A DNA stretch of 35,259 nt from Xanthobacteraceae bacterium (GTDB lineage Bacteria > Pseudomonadota > Alphaproteobacteria > Rhizobiales > Xanthobacteraceae). Below the pieces are notes generated by a model that made no database searches, was not told where the DNA came from, and saw nothing but the letters and a program-made list of their open reading frames with translations. Made by a program: the position numbers and the translations under genes. Positions within the stretch are counted from its first letter, which is position 1. Each line of letters opens with the position of its first letter. The stretch lies in NCBI GenBank assembly GCA_031291445.1, contig JARLJA010000158.1:1-35259 (forward strand), read 5' to 3'. This document shows positions 1 through 9,648 of this stretch, piece by piece.

Positions 1-2969
1 CCGACCAACTGACGTTGAACGACGCCACCGTCAGCGGTGGCGCGATTACCAACGGCGACACGATCGAAGTCAGTGGTTCAAGCACGATCGATGGCGGCGC
101 CATCCTGAACAACGGCGGAGTGACGATCGACGCCGGCCAGACCCTGACGTTTGGCAACGCCACGGTGACGGGCACGACCTTCACCGACACGGCGACCGGG
201 GCGATCCTGGCGGTCGAGGGCGGCGATACCCTGACGCTGAACGGGGTCATGATCCATGGCGGCACCATCAACGACGGCAGCAATGTCACCGGCGGCACCA
301 TCGAGATTGCGACGTCGAGCACGATCGACGACAACGCCAGCCTGAACAACGGCGGAGTGACGATCGACGGCAGCCAGACCCTAACATTTGGCAACGCCGC
401 GGTGACGGGCACGACCTTCACCGACACGGCGACCGGGGCGATCCTGGCGGTCGAGGGCGGCGACACCCTGACGCTGAACGGTGTCACCATCGACGGCGGC
501 GCCATCAACGATGGCAGTAACGTCACCGGCGGCACCATCGAGATCAGCGGACCGATGACGATCACTGGCGCCAGCCTAAACAACGGCGGCGTCACGGTCG
601 ACGCGAACCAGACGCTGACGCTGGACAATGTGGTCGTGAGCGGCACGGCGTTCACCGATACGGCCGGTGGCGCGAAGCTTTCGGTGGACGCCAAGTACAC
701 GCTGACGCTCGAGAACGGCGCCGTCGTCACGGGCGGTGGGCTGGTCAACGCCGGGACGGTCTATCTCGAGTCCTCGACCGGCGCCGCGCTGGACGGCGTC
801 GCCGTGACGGGTGGCGGGACGCTTGTCACGGACCTGCCGGAAACCCCGGGAACGCTGCTCCTGGACGACGGCACGTCGATCACCGGGGGCTCGCTGTCCA
901 TTGGCCGCGTCGGCGTGGTGGATGTCGAGCGTGGCGCGAGGGGCCCCGGCGCGACTTTGGATGGTGTCACCGTCACCGGCGCCGACGCGGTCAGATATTT
1001 CGGGCCGGCGAGCCTGATCGAGGTCGGCGTCTCCAACGCGGCGTCCGCCACGGCCACGCTGACCTTGGACGATGGCACCAGCATCACCGGCGGTTCGCTG
1101 ACGATAGGAAGCCACGGCGTGATCGAGGTCGCCAGTGGGACGAGCGGCTCCGGCGCTACGCTCGACGATGTCAGGGTCAGCAATGCCGGCGCCATCCAGG
1201 TCGATGCCGGCGAGACGCTGAAGCTGGCCGATGTCACGATCTACGGCGGGGCCATCAATGCCGAGCCTGGAACGACCGCCGGGGCGATCGAGATCATCGG
1301 ATCGAGTACGATCGAGGGCACGACCACGTTCGGCTTCCACCCGACGACGGTCAACGCTGCCGTGAACGGTGGCCAGCTGATCGTGGATGCCCATCAGACG
1401 TTGACGCTGGACAACGTGACGGTGACGGGCGCCACCATCGCCGACCACGGCTCGATCGATGTCGACTGGTTGACAACGTTGGACCTGGCCGGGATCGATG
1501 CGATCACCGGCGGCGGGATCACCGATGCGGGCACGCTCGACGTCACCGGCACCACCACCCTCAAGAGCGACAGCCTGACGGACGCCGGCGTCCTGCGGGT
1601 GGACGGGACGCTGAAGCTCGACACCGCCACCATCGTCGGAGGCACCATCACCGACAACGGCACCATCGAGATCGCCGGGTCGAGCACCATCGAAGGCACG
1701 ACCTTCGGATTCATTCCGATCGACGCCGGATTCAACGGCGGTCAACTGACCATTGACACCGGCCAGACGCTGACGCTGGACAACGTCACGGTGACGGGCA
1801 GTACGATCACCGACGGCGGCACCATCGAAATCACCGGATCGAGCACGATCGAGGGCACGACCACGTCCGGCTTCCATCCGACGACTGTCGATGCCGCCCT
1901 GACCGGTGGGCAGCTGATTGTCGACCCCAACCAGACATTGACGCTGGACAACGTGACGGTGACGGGCACCACGATCGCCGACCACGGCACCATCGAGATC
2001 AGCGGATCGAGCACGATCGAGGGCTCGACCACGTTCGACGCCGTGACCGGGGGCCACCTGACCGTAGATGCCAACCAGACGCTGACGCTGGACAACGTGA
2101 CGGTGACCGGCACCGCGATCACCGACCACGGCTCGATCAATATTGGCAGCGGCACTGCGTTGAACCTTGCCGGGATCGATACGATCAGCGGCGGCGCGAT
2201 CTCCGATGCGGGCACAATCGAGGTGCAGTCGGGGAGCTCGAAGATCGGCTCCGCCGTGACCGGGACGGGCAAGATCATCATCGATGCCGGAGCGACGCTG
2301 GAAATCGACAGCTCTGCTTCGGTCGCGGCTGGCGACACCATATCGTTCGATGCGAAGACCGGAACGCTTCTGCTCGACCATGCGCAGAACTTCCACGGGA
2401 CCGTCTCCGGATTCTCCGGGGATGGAACTCTTGCCGGCTCCGATCATATCGACCTGGCCAATATCAACTACCACTCGACGCATTTCAGCGAACATTTCAA
2501 CTCGGCGACCGATGTCCTGACCGTCAGCGACGGGAGCCATTCGGCGACGCTGCAGTTCGTCGGCGCCTACGTGGCCGCCAATTTCTCGTTCACATCCGAC
2601 GGCAATGGCGGCACCATCGTCTACGATCCGCCGGTGACATCGACCACGGGCTCCGGCCAGGCATCCGTGATCGCCACCAACGACGTCTTCGTGTTCGCCC
2701 CGGGCTCGGGCCAGGCCACGCTGACGGATTTCCATTCGGGTCTGGACAAGATCGAGCTGGATTATTTCAATCCGACCACGGCCGCCGGCCAGCCCGAGAC
2801 GTTCGATCAGTGGGCCGCGGCGGGGGGCATCATCCACCAGGGCGCCAACACCCTGCTGGTTCTCGACCCGAACCATCCGGGCCACACGGATACGCTGCTG
2901 CTGAAGTACGTCGCCAGCCTGTCGGCCAACGACTTCATCCTGCATCCCGGTAGCAGCGCTCATTCGTAA
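1..2969 (+). CDS. Repeat-rich type I secreted adhesin-like protein (5' end missing)
   Basis: The reading frame is open to the left edge (codons for D-Q-L-T precede the first possible TTG start at 15), so this is the C-terminal part, about 988 residues, of a larger protein. Most of it is degenerate repeats built from cores such as QTLTLDNVTVTGT, SSTIEGTTTFG and GGTIEI. They are rich in G, T, S, D, V and I and nearly free of Cys, Met and Lys, as expected of a surface or extracellular beta-structured adhesin. The last 200 residues differ: a non-repeat domain (SGDGTLAGSDHIDLANI) and a terminal block with FVFAPGSGQATLTDF and LDKIELDYF. That block resembles the C-terminal regions of rhizobial type I secreted proteins. 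I see no canonical GGxGxDxxx calcium nonapeptide array. The exporter genes directly downstream support type I secretion. The substrate or adhesive target is unknown. Confidence 0.8.
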   Translation, partial: DQLTLNDATVSGGAITNGDTIEVSGSSTIDGGAILNNGGVTIDAGQTLTFGNATVTGTTFTDTATGAILAVEGGDTLTLNGVMIHGGTINDGSNVTGGTIEIATSSTIDDNASLNNGGVTIDGSQTLTFGNAAVTGTTFTDTATGAILAVEGGDTLTLNGVTIDGGAINDGSNVTGGTIEISGPMTITGASLNNGGVTVDANQTLTLDNVVVSGTAFTDTAGGAKLSVDAKYTLTLENGAVVTGGGLVNAGTVYLESSTGAALDGVAVTGGGTLVTDLPETPGTLLLDDGTSITGGSLSIGRVGVVDVERGARGPGATLDGVTVTGADAVRYFGPASLIEVGVSNAASATATLTLDDGTSITGGSLTIGSHGVIEVASGTSGSGATLDDVRVSNAGAIQVDAGETLKLADVTIYGGAINAEPGTTAGAIEIIGSSTIEGTTTFGFHPTTVNAAVNGGQLIVDAHQTLTLDNVTVTGATIADHGSIDVDWLTTLDLAGIDAITGGGITDAGTLDVTGTTTLKSDSLTDAGVLRVDGTLKLDTATIVGGTITDNGTIEIAGSSTIEGTTFGFIPIDAGFNGGQLTIDTGQTLTLDNVTVTGSTITDGGTIEITGSSTIEGTTTSGFHPTTVDAALTGGQLIVDPNQTLTLDNVTVTGTTIADHGTIEISGSSTIEGSTTFDAVTGGHLTVDANQTLTLDNVTVTGTAITDHGSINIGSGTALNLAGIDTISGGAISDAGTIEVQSGSSKIGSAVTGTGKIIIDAGATLEIDSSASVAAGDTISFDAKTGTLLLDHAQNFHGTVSGFSGDGTLAGSDHIDLANINYHSTHFSEHFNSATDVLTVSDGSHSATLQFVGAYVAANFSFTSDGNGGTIVYDPPVTSTTGSGQASVIATNDVFVFAPGSGQATLTDFHSGLDKIELDYFNPTTAAGQPETFDQWAAAGGIIHQGANTLLVLDPNHPGHTDTLLLKYVASLSANDFILHPGSSAHS
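120..590 (+). repeat. Near-identical tandem repeat inside the adhesin, 79-codon unit
   Basis: A unit beginning GTGACGATCGACG starts at 120 and again at 357, a period of 237 bases (79 codons). The two copies are almost identical at DNA level; the stretch from the second half of the unit opening through GCGATCCTGGCGGTCGAG is unchanged. A third, more diverged unit begins near 591 after 234 bases (78 codons). Silent sites are shared, so the first two copies are a recent duplication or have been homogenised. Related but more scattered units occur near 1311/1848 and near 1381/2065. Confidence 0.85.
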
Positions 2970-3118
2970 ACAATGATCCGACAAAAACCGCGTTGGTTAA
3001 TGCACGTGGGCTTGCGTTCACGGCCCCAATAGCGTGAATCTGGTGTCGGTGCGGATGCCCACCTGGGGCGGCCCCGCTCCCGAGAACGGACACCCCAGGG
3101 CTGGGATCAACGGCTGGC

Positions 3119-4876
3119 ATGAAGGCGGCGCGATCGAGTTCACCACGCATCGTCGCCCGGGTCCCCCGGGGCGATCTGGCGTCGGCCCTGCGCGGCTTTC
3201 GATCCGCCTTCGTCGGTCTCGGCACCATGAGCCTGATGATCAACGTGCTCTATCTGACCGGCTCGTTCTTCATGCTGGAGATCTACGACCGGGTGCTGCC
3301 CAGCCGGAGCGTGCCCACCCTGGTCGGGATGTGCATCCTGGCGGGCGGCCTTTACGTCTGCCAGGGCGTGCTCGACCTGATCCGGAGCCGCGTGCTGGTC
3401 CGCGTCGGCGGTAGCATCGACGAGACCCTGGGCGATCGCATCTACCAGAGCATCGTCCGCTCGCCCTTCATGCCCGGAACGCGGGAGGTCGGGCTGCAGC
3501 CGCTGCGGGATCTCGACACGGTGCGCGGGTTCCTGTCGGGCATGGGGCCGAGCGCACTGTTCGATCTGCCGTGGCTGCCGCTCTACCTCGCGATCTGCTT
3601 CGCGTTTCATCCGCTGATCGGCTTTACCGCGCTCGGCGGCGCCATCATTCTCGTCATCATCACCATGCTCACGGAGCGGCTGACCAGCGCGCGCGCCAAG
3701 GACGTGACGCGGCTCGCGGCGCAGCGCAGCGAACTCGCATCCGCGAGCCGGCGCAATGCCGAGGCGATCGTGGCGATGGGCATGGTCGAAAATCTCACCG
3801 GGCGCTGGAATATCGCCAACCGCGAATTCCTGGCGCGCAGCCGGCGGATCAGCGACACCGCGACCGGCCTCGGCGCGATCGCCAAGGTGGCGCGGATGAT
3901 GCTGCAGTCGGCGGTGCTCGCCGTCGGCGCCTGGCTCGTCATCAATCAGCAGGCGACCGCCGGGATCATCATCGCCGGTTCGATCCTGAGCGCGCGGGCA
4001 CTCGCGCCGGTCGATTCCGCGATCGCGCACTGGAGGAGCTTCGTCGCCGCGCGCCAAGGCTGGCAGCGGTTGAAGGCCCTGCTGGCCCGCATGCCGGACC
4101 GGGCGCCCACCCGGCTCGAGGACCCGTCGCGACGGCTCACCGTGGAAAACCTCACGGTCGCACCGCCGGGCGGGACCCTGGCGGTCGTGAGCGAGGTGTC
4201 GTTCGAGCTCGAATCCGGCCAGGGCCTGGGCATCATCGGCCCGAGCGGGTCGGGAAAATCGTCGCTGGTGCGGGCGCTGGTCGGGGTCTGGCCGGCCGCG
4301 CGCGGCGCCGTGCGTCTCGACGGCGCCACGTTCGACCAGTGGTCGGACGAGGTGATCGGCCGCCGGATCGGCTACCTGCCCCAGGATGTCGAGCTGTTCG
4401 CCGGCACCATTGCCCAGAATATCGCACGGTTCGAGCCCGATGCCTCCGACGAGGAGATCATCGCCGCGGCGACGCAGGCCGGCATCCACGACCTGATCGT
4501 CGCCATGCGTGACGGATACGACACCCAGATCGGGGAGCAGGGATGCGTGCTTTCGGCCGGGCAGGCGCAGCGGGTGGCACTGGCGCGCGCGCTGTTCGGC
4601 AACCCGTTCCTGGTGGTGCTGGACGAGCCGAACTCCAATCTCGACCACGACGGCGACGAAGCGCTGGCCCGGGCCATCACCGGCGTCCGGGCGAGGGGCG
4701 GCATTGTCGTGGTGGTCGCGCATCGGCCGGTCGGGCTGACGGCGGTGGATACGGTGCTGGTCCTGAACGGCGGCCGCCGGCAGGCCTTCGGTGCCAAGGA
4801 TACGGTGCTGCAGCCGGCGCGGGTCTCTCCGTTGCCGCGTCGGGCCGCCCCCGGCGAAGGCATGGCCAAGCCATGA
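3119..4876 (+). CDS. Type I secretion ABC exporter, PrtD-type permease/ATPase
   Basis: The 585-residue protein is a half-size ABC exporter that would sit in the inner membrane and drive secretion of the neighbouring repeat protein. The transmembrane domain spans roughly residues 30-300, with hydrophobic helices near 36-54, 66-84, 147-182 and 262-292. The ATPase domain follows: Walker A GPSGSGKSS at 374-382, Q-loop at YLPQD, signature LSAGQAQR at 478-485, Walker B with D502-E503, and the switch His in VVVAHRP. LSAGQ in place of LSGGQ is common in PrtD/AprD exporters. No N-terminal C39 peptidase-like domain is present, as expected for PrtD rather than HlyB. The ATG at 3119 is preferred because the family begins with a short basic leader before the first helix. 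A 149-base gap with no recognised gene separates it from the adhesin. The stop overlaps the adaptor start (ATGA), indicating translational coupling. Confidence 0.93.
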   Translation: MKAARSSSPRIVARVPRGDLASALRGFRSAFVGLGTMSLMINVLYLTGSFFMLEIYDRVLPSRSVPTLVGMCILAGGLYVCQGVLDLIRSRVLVRVGGSIDETLGDRIYQSIVRSPFMPGTREVGLQPLRDLDTVRGFLSGMGPSALFDLPWLPLYLAICFAFHPLIGFTALGGAIILVIITMLTERLTSARAKDVTRLAAQRSELASASRRNAEAIVAMGMVENLTGRWNIANREFLARSRRISDTATGLGAIAKVARMMLQSAVLAVGAWLVINQQATAGIIIAGSILSARALAPVDSAIAHWRSFVAARQGWQRLKALLARMPDRAPTRLEDPSRRLTVENLTVAPPGGTLAVVSEVSFELESGQGLGIIGPSGSGKSSLVRALVGVWPAARGAVRLDGATFDQWSDEVIGRRIGYLPQDVELFAGTIAQNIARFEPDASDEEIIAAATQAGIHDLIVAMRDGYDTQIGEQGCVLSAGQAQRVALARALFGNPFLVVLDEPNSNLDHDGDEALARAITGVRARGGIVVVVAHRPVGLTAVDTVLVLNGGRRQAFGAKDTVLQPARVSPLPRRAAPGEGMAKP

Positions 4877-6180
4877 GGCGCGAGCGAACCCCGTCGCAAC
4901 GCTCGATCCGCCGCCATCTGCTGGTGGGGCTCGTGGTGGTGCTGTTGCTCGCCGGCGGCATCGGCGGGTGGGCGGCGACGGCGCAGATTTCCGGCGCGCT
5001 GGTGGCTCCCGGCTCGATCGTGGTCGATTCCAACGTCAAGAAGGTGCAGCATCCGACCGGCGGCGTGGTCGGCGAAGTGCGCGTGCGCGACGGCGACGTG
5101 GTCAAGGCCGGCGATATCCTGGTCCGGCTCGACGACACCGTGACGAAAGCGAGCCTCGCCATCGTCACCAAGGGCCTCAATGCGCTGAACGCGCGCGCCG
5201 CGCGGCTGCAGGCGGAAAGCACCGGTGCGGATCACGTGAGTTTCCCGAAATCCCTGCTCGACCAGGCCGGCGATCCCGACGCCAAGACGGTGATGGCGAG
5301 CGAGGAGAACCAGTTTCAGGTTCGCCGCGCCGGCCGCTCCGGCCAGCGCGCCCAGCTTCAGGAGCGCGTGTCGCAGCTCCAGGAGGAAATCCGTGGACTG
5401 ACGGCGCAGGAAGACGCGAAGTCGCGCGAGGTGGAGCTGATCAACAAGGAGCTCGCCGGCGTGCGCGACCTTTACGCCAAGAACCTCGTCCAGATCTCGC
5501 GGCTGACCGCGCTCGAGCGCGACGCCGCCCGGCTCGAGGGCGACCGCGGTCAGTTCGTCGCCGCCAAGGCGCAGGCCAAGGGCAAGATCGCCGAGACCGA
5601 ACTGCAGATCATCCAGGTCGACAAGGACCTCAGCACCGAGGTCTCCAAGGAGCTGCGCGAGGTCAACGACAAGATCGGCGAACTGGTCGAGCGCAAGGTG
5701 ACCGCCGAGGACCAGTTGCGGCGCATCGAGATCAGGGCGCCGCAGGACGGCGTGGTGCTGCAGTCCAACGTCCACACCGTGGGCGGGGTCATCACCGCGG
5801 GGGACACCATCATGCAGATCGTTCCCCAGCAGGATACCCTGGCGGTCGAGGCCAAGGTCAATCCGCAGGACATCGATCAGGTCAAGATCGGCCAGAAAGT
5901 CCTGCTGCGCCTCTCCGCCTTCAACCAGCGCACCACGCCGGAACTCGCGGGCGTTGTGGTCAGGGTGTCGCCGGACACCACGACCGATCCGCGCACGGGC
6001 CAGAGTTTCTACACCATCCGGGTGGCGATCCCGAGCACCGAGCTGGCGCGGCTGGACAACGTCAGGCTGCTTCCGGGCATGCCGGTCGAGACCTTCGTCC
6101 AGACTGGCGACCGCACCATGCTGGCCTATCTCGCCAAGCCGCTGCATGACCAGTTCATGCGCGCGTTCAGAGAGAAGTAG
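4873..6180 (+). CDS. HlyD-family periplasmic adaptor of the type I secretion system
   Basis: This 435-residue membrane fusion protein bridges the inner-membrane ABC exporter and an outer-membrane TolC-type channel. A short basic N-terminus is followed by one transmembrane helix (about residues 15-36). A first lipoyl half follows (VKKVQHPTGGVVGEV), then a long charged helical region (about 95-290) rich in E, K, Q and R expected to form the coiled-coil hairpin. The second lipoyl half is RAPQDGVVLQSNVHTVGG, and a beta-barrel region with GMPVETFVQTG ends the protein. The frame is open further upstream, but the start at 4873 is chosen because it overlaps the exporter stop as ATGA and places the helix normally. 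The length fits PrtE/AprE-type adaptors. No outer-membrane partner is encoded here, so TolC must be supplied from elsewhere. Confidence 0.93.
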   Translation: MRRERTPSQRSIRRHLLVGLVVVLLLAGGIGGWAATAQISGALVAPGSIVVDSNVKKVQHPTGGVVGEVRVRDGDVVKAGDILVRLDDTVTKASLAIVTKGLNALNARAARLQAESTGADHVSFPKSLLDQAGDPDAKTVMASEENQFQVRRAGRSGQRAQLQERVSQLQEEIRGLTAQEDAKSREVELINKELAGVRDLYAKNLVQISRLTALERDAARLEGDRGQFVAAKAQAKGKIAETELQIIQVDKDLSTEVSKELREVNDKIGELVERKVTAEDQLRRIEIRAPQDGVVLQSNVHTVGGVITAGDTIMQIVPQQDTLAVEAKVNPQDIDQVKIGQKVLLRLSAFNQRTTPELAGVVVRVSPDTTTDPRTGQSFYTIRVAIPSTELARLDNVRLLPGMPVETFVQTGDRTMLAYLAKPLHDQFMRAFREK

Positions 6181-6189
6181 ACGTTCGCC

Positions 6190-8406
6190 ATGAGATGGCT
6201 GCGCAGACAGGCCCAGCGGTTCGGACGCGCCCGCGCGCTGAGCGTGCTCCTGCTGCTGGCGCTGGTCGGCGTCCGGGTCGCCGATCCCGGGCCCATGGAG
6301 GAATTGCGGGTCCGGACCTTCGACTCGTTCCAGCTGTTGTCGCCGCGCGAGGTGACCCAGCGGCCCGTCGTCATCGTCGATATCGACGACAGGAGCCTCA
6401 ACAGCCTCGGCCAGTGGCCGTGGGCCCGGACCCGGGTTGCCGATCTCGTGACCCGACTGGGCCGGCTCGGCGCGGTGGTGATCGGCTTCGACATCATCTT
6501 CGCCGAAGCCGACCGCCTGTCGCCCGACGTCGCCGCCAGCGAGTTCCAGGGCCTCGACGATGCGACGCGGGAGCGGCTGCGCAGCGCCCCCAACAACGAC
6601 CAGGTTCTCGCCCAGGCGTTCCGCCAGACGCGCGTGGTTCTCGGGGAATCCGGGGTGCCGACGCCGGGCCAGAACCAGACGGTGCCGCAGCCGACTCACG
6701 GGGTCGGCATGCTCGGCACCGATGCGACGCCGTTTCTGTTCGAGTTTCCGGGACTGTTGCGCAACATTCCGCTGCTGGAGGGGGCTGCCGCCGGCCTTGG
6801 CCTGATTTCGATCAAGCCCGAGCGCGACGGCATCATCCGCCGCGTCGCCATGGTGATGCGCGCTGCCGGCAACCCGCTGCCCTCGCTGTCGACCGAGATC
6901 CTGCGGGTGGCGTCCAATTCGGAAGCGCTGCTGATCAAGGCGGACGACCTCGGCGTCAGCAGCGTCAAGCTGCGCGGCTTCGAGATTCCGACCGACCGCA
7001 ACGGCCAGATCTGGGTGCACTTCTCCCACCACGATCCGGCCCGGTTCGTCTCGGCGGTCGACGTGCTCGAAGGGCGCGTGCCGGCCGATCGCGTCGCCGG
7101 CCATGTGGTGCTGATCGGGACCTCGGCGGTCGGCCTGCTCGATACCAAGACCACGCCGGTCGATCCGGTGGTCCCCGGCGTCGAGGTGCACGCTCAGATC
7201 CTCGAGAACGTGCTCGGCCATTCGACGCTGTCGCAGCCCAATTTCGCCACCGCCGCCGAGATCGTCGTGGCGCTGGTGGTCGGCGGCGTCATCGTCTGGC
7301 TGGTTCCGGTGTTCGGGCCGCTGGTCATTATGCTGTTCGGCGCGGTGATCGCGGTCGTGATCGCCGGTGCGTCCTGGTACCTGTTTACGGCGCAGCGACT
7401 CCTGATCGATCCGACGTTTCCGCTGGTATCGAGCTTCTTCATCTACATCGTTCTGGTCTTCACCAACTACATCAGCGAGCAGGCGCAGCGGCGACGGATC
7501 CGCTCGGCGTTCGGCCAATACCTCTCCCCGGCGCTGGTCGAGCGGCTGGCCAAATCACCGGAGGATCTCGTTCTCGGCGGCGAGGTGCGCTCCCTGACCG
7601 TGATGTTCAGCGACGTGCGCGGCTTCACCACCCTGTCCGAGACCTACAAGAACGATCCGCAGGGGTTGATCTCGCTGATGAACCGGCTGCTGACGCCGCT
7701 GACCAACGCCATCGTCAACCGCCAGGGGACGATCGACAAGTACATGGGCGACGCCATCATGGCGTTCTGGAACGCGCCGCTCGACGATCCGGCGCACGAA
7801 GCCAACGCCTGCAACGCCGCGCTCGACATGATGGAAGAGATGCGGGAGCTCAACGTCGCGCGGCGCGCCGAGGCCGAGCAGGGCGGGGCGCCGTTCATCC
7901 CGATCAATATCGGGATCGGGCTCAACACCGGAAATTGCGTGGTCGGCAACATGGGGTCCGACCTTCGCTTCGACTATTCGGCGCTCGGCGACAGCGTGAA
8001 CCTCGCCTCTCGGCTGGAAGGCCAGTCGAAGACCTATGGCGTTCCGATCGTGCTGGGCTCGAACACGGCGCAGGCGGTGAAGGACAAGTTCGCCGTGATC
8101 GAGATCGACTTCATTCGCGTCAAGGGCAAGACTGAGCCGGAAATCGTCTATGCGGTGTTCGGCCGCGAGGATCTGTTGCATTCGCCCCAATTCCAGGCCC
8201 TGCGCGACCTCAATATCGCGCTGCTGGCGCACTACCGCAGCCGCGATTGGGACGGCGCCCTGGGCTCGATCGAAAAGATCCGGGCCACCGACGGCGAGGG
8301 TCGGCTCGCGGAGTGCTGCACCATCTATGAAAAACGCATCGCCGCGTTTCGGGAGCAGCCGCCTGGCGCGGATTGGGACGGCGTCTTCACCCTGACCACG
8401 AAATAG
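6190..8406 (+). CDS. CHASE2-class III adenylate cyclase
   Basis: The 738-residue protein has an N-terminal membrane anchor (about 16-31), a CHASE2 sensor region outside the membrane (about 35-345, with VVIVDIDDRSL, GAVVIGFDIIF and HVVLIGTSAVGLLD), three helices (about 355-375, 377-397, 408-428) and a cytoplasmic cyclase domain (about 465-650). Metal-binding aspartates are D475 (MFSDVRGFTTLSE) and D521 (DKYMGDAIMAFW). K517 fits adenine recognition, and N604 and R608 (VNLASRLE) fit transition-state binding, so cAMP is the likely product. The start is 9 bases after the adaptor stop, so it is probably cotranscribed with the secretion genes. CHASE2 ligands are generally unknown. A role in sensing envelope or export status is inference from position only. 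It ends 30 bases from the convergent kdp operon. Confidence 0.93.
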   Translation: MRWLRRQAQRFGRARALSVLLLLALVGVRVADPGPMEELRVRTFDSFQLLSPREVTQRPVVIVDIDDRSLNSLGQWPWARTRVADLVTRLGRLGAVVIGFDIIFAEADRLSPDVAASEFQGLDDATRERLRSAPNNDQVLAQAFRQTRVVLGESGVPTPGQNQTVPQPTHGVGMLGTDATPFLFEFPGLLRNIPLLEGAAAGLGLISIKPERDGIIRRVAMVMRAAGNPLPSLSTEILRVASNSEALLIKADDLGVSSVKLRGFEIPTDRNGQIWVHFSHHDPARFVSAVDVLEGRVPADRVAGHVVLIGTSAVGLLDTKTTPVDPVVPGVEVHAQILENVLGHSTLSQPNFATAAEIVVALVVGGVIVWLVPVFGPLVIMLFGAVIAVVIAGASWYLFTAQRLLIDPTFPLVSSFFIYIVLVFTNYISEQAQRRRIRSAFGQYLSPALVERLAKSPEDLVLGGEVRSLTVMFSDVRGFTTLSETYKNDPQGLISLMNRLLTPLTNAIVNRQGTIDKYMGDAIMAFWNAPLDDPAHEANACNAALDMMEEMRELNVARRAEAEQGGAPFIPINIGIGLNTGNCVVGNMGSDLRFDYSALGDSVNLASRLEGQSKTYGVPIVLGSNTAQAVKDKFAVIEIDFIRVKGKTEPEIVYAVFGREDLLHSPQFQALRDLNIALLAHYRSRDWDGALGSIEKIRATDGEGRLAECCTIYEKRIAAFREQPPGADWDGVFTLTTK

Positions 8407-8436
8407 CGACCGCGACCCGGCGGCGGCTTTCCGGTC

Positions 8437-8880
8437 TCAGTCGGTCATTGCGGCATGGAGATCCGCCGCCGTCTTTGCGCCGCGCATGCGCGGCAGGGTC
8501 TCCTGGCCCTTCAGTCTGCGAGCCACCGCGGCAAGCGCCACCAGCTGATCGGCGTCGGCGGCGTCGGGCAGCAGCAACAGCACGACGATGTCGACGTCGC
8601 GACCGTCGATCGCGTCGAACGGAATCGGGTGGCGCAGCTTGGCCACGGCGGCAAAAGGCCGTTTGACGGTCTTGAGCCGGGTGTGCGGAATCGCGACCCC
8701 GTCCCCGATTCCGGTCGATCCCAATTCCTCGCGCTTCAGGATTGCGGCGGCCACGTCTTCGGCCTTGAGGCCTGCCGCGCCCGCCACTCTTGCCGACAGG
8801 TCGCGCAGCAGCTGCTGCTTGGTGTCGGCACGGACATCCACCGCAACATCGGATGGCGACACGAAATCGGAGATCTTCAT
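8437..8880 (-). CDS. PtsN-like EIIA(Ntr) domain protein at the end of the kdp operon
   Basis: This 147-residue single-domain protein belongs to the PTS EIIA fructose/nitrogen family. The hallmark LGSTGIGDGVAIPHTRL places the phospho-accepting histidine at residue 66. HPIPFDAIDGRDVDIVVLLLLP matches the conserved core. The frame extends upstream, but the start at 8880 is chosen because MKISDFVSP is the normal PtsN N-terminus and GAGAGA lies just upstream. Compared with E. coli PtsN, as I recall its sequence, a second histidine (LHTLS region) is replaced here by QLVALA. The gene lies 78 bases after kdpE on the same strand. In E. coli, unphosphorylated EIIA(Ntr) binds KdpD and TrkA, and PTS(Ntr) affects Kdp in rhizobia, so a dedicated K+ regulator is plausible. 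Whether a canonical ptsN beside rpoN exists elsewhere cannot be seen. Confidence 0.88.
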   Translation of the reverse strand: MKISDFVSPSDVAVDVRADTKQQLLRDLSARVAGAAGLKAEDVAAAILKREELGSTGIGDGVAIPHTRLKTVKRPFAAVAKLRHPIPFDAIDGRDVDIVVLLLLPDAADADQLVALAAVARRLKGQETLPRMRGAKTAADLHAAMTD

Positions 8881-8958
8881 CTGTTCTCTCGTTATTGTCG
8901 TTGGGCCGGGGCCGGCGCTGCCGCCGCGAGCGCCGCTTGCCCCCGAACCAACCACCCA

Positions 8959-9644
<686 letters not shown>

Positions 9645-9648
<4 letters not shown>

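Noticed and set aside
576-2984. An 802-codon open frame on the - strand opposite the adhesin repeats
   Set aside because: It mirrors the repeats of the + strand gene and encodes no recognisable fold. The adhesin frame has the secretion-type C-terminus and the right neighbours.
3062-3099. CCTGGGG/CCCCAGG inverted repeat between the adhesin and the exporter as a terminator
   Set aside because: Only 7 base pairs around a 24-base loop with no T tract; not convincing as a terminator or regulator.
4372-7518. A 1048-codon open frame on the - strand opposite the secretion adaptor and cyclase
   Set aside because: Shadow of the + strand HlyD and cyclase genes; charged, repetitive translation without domains.
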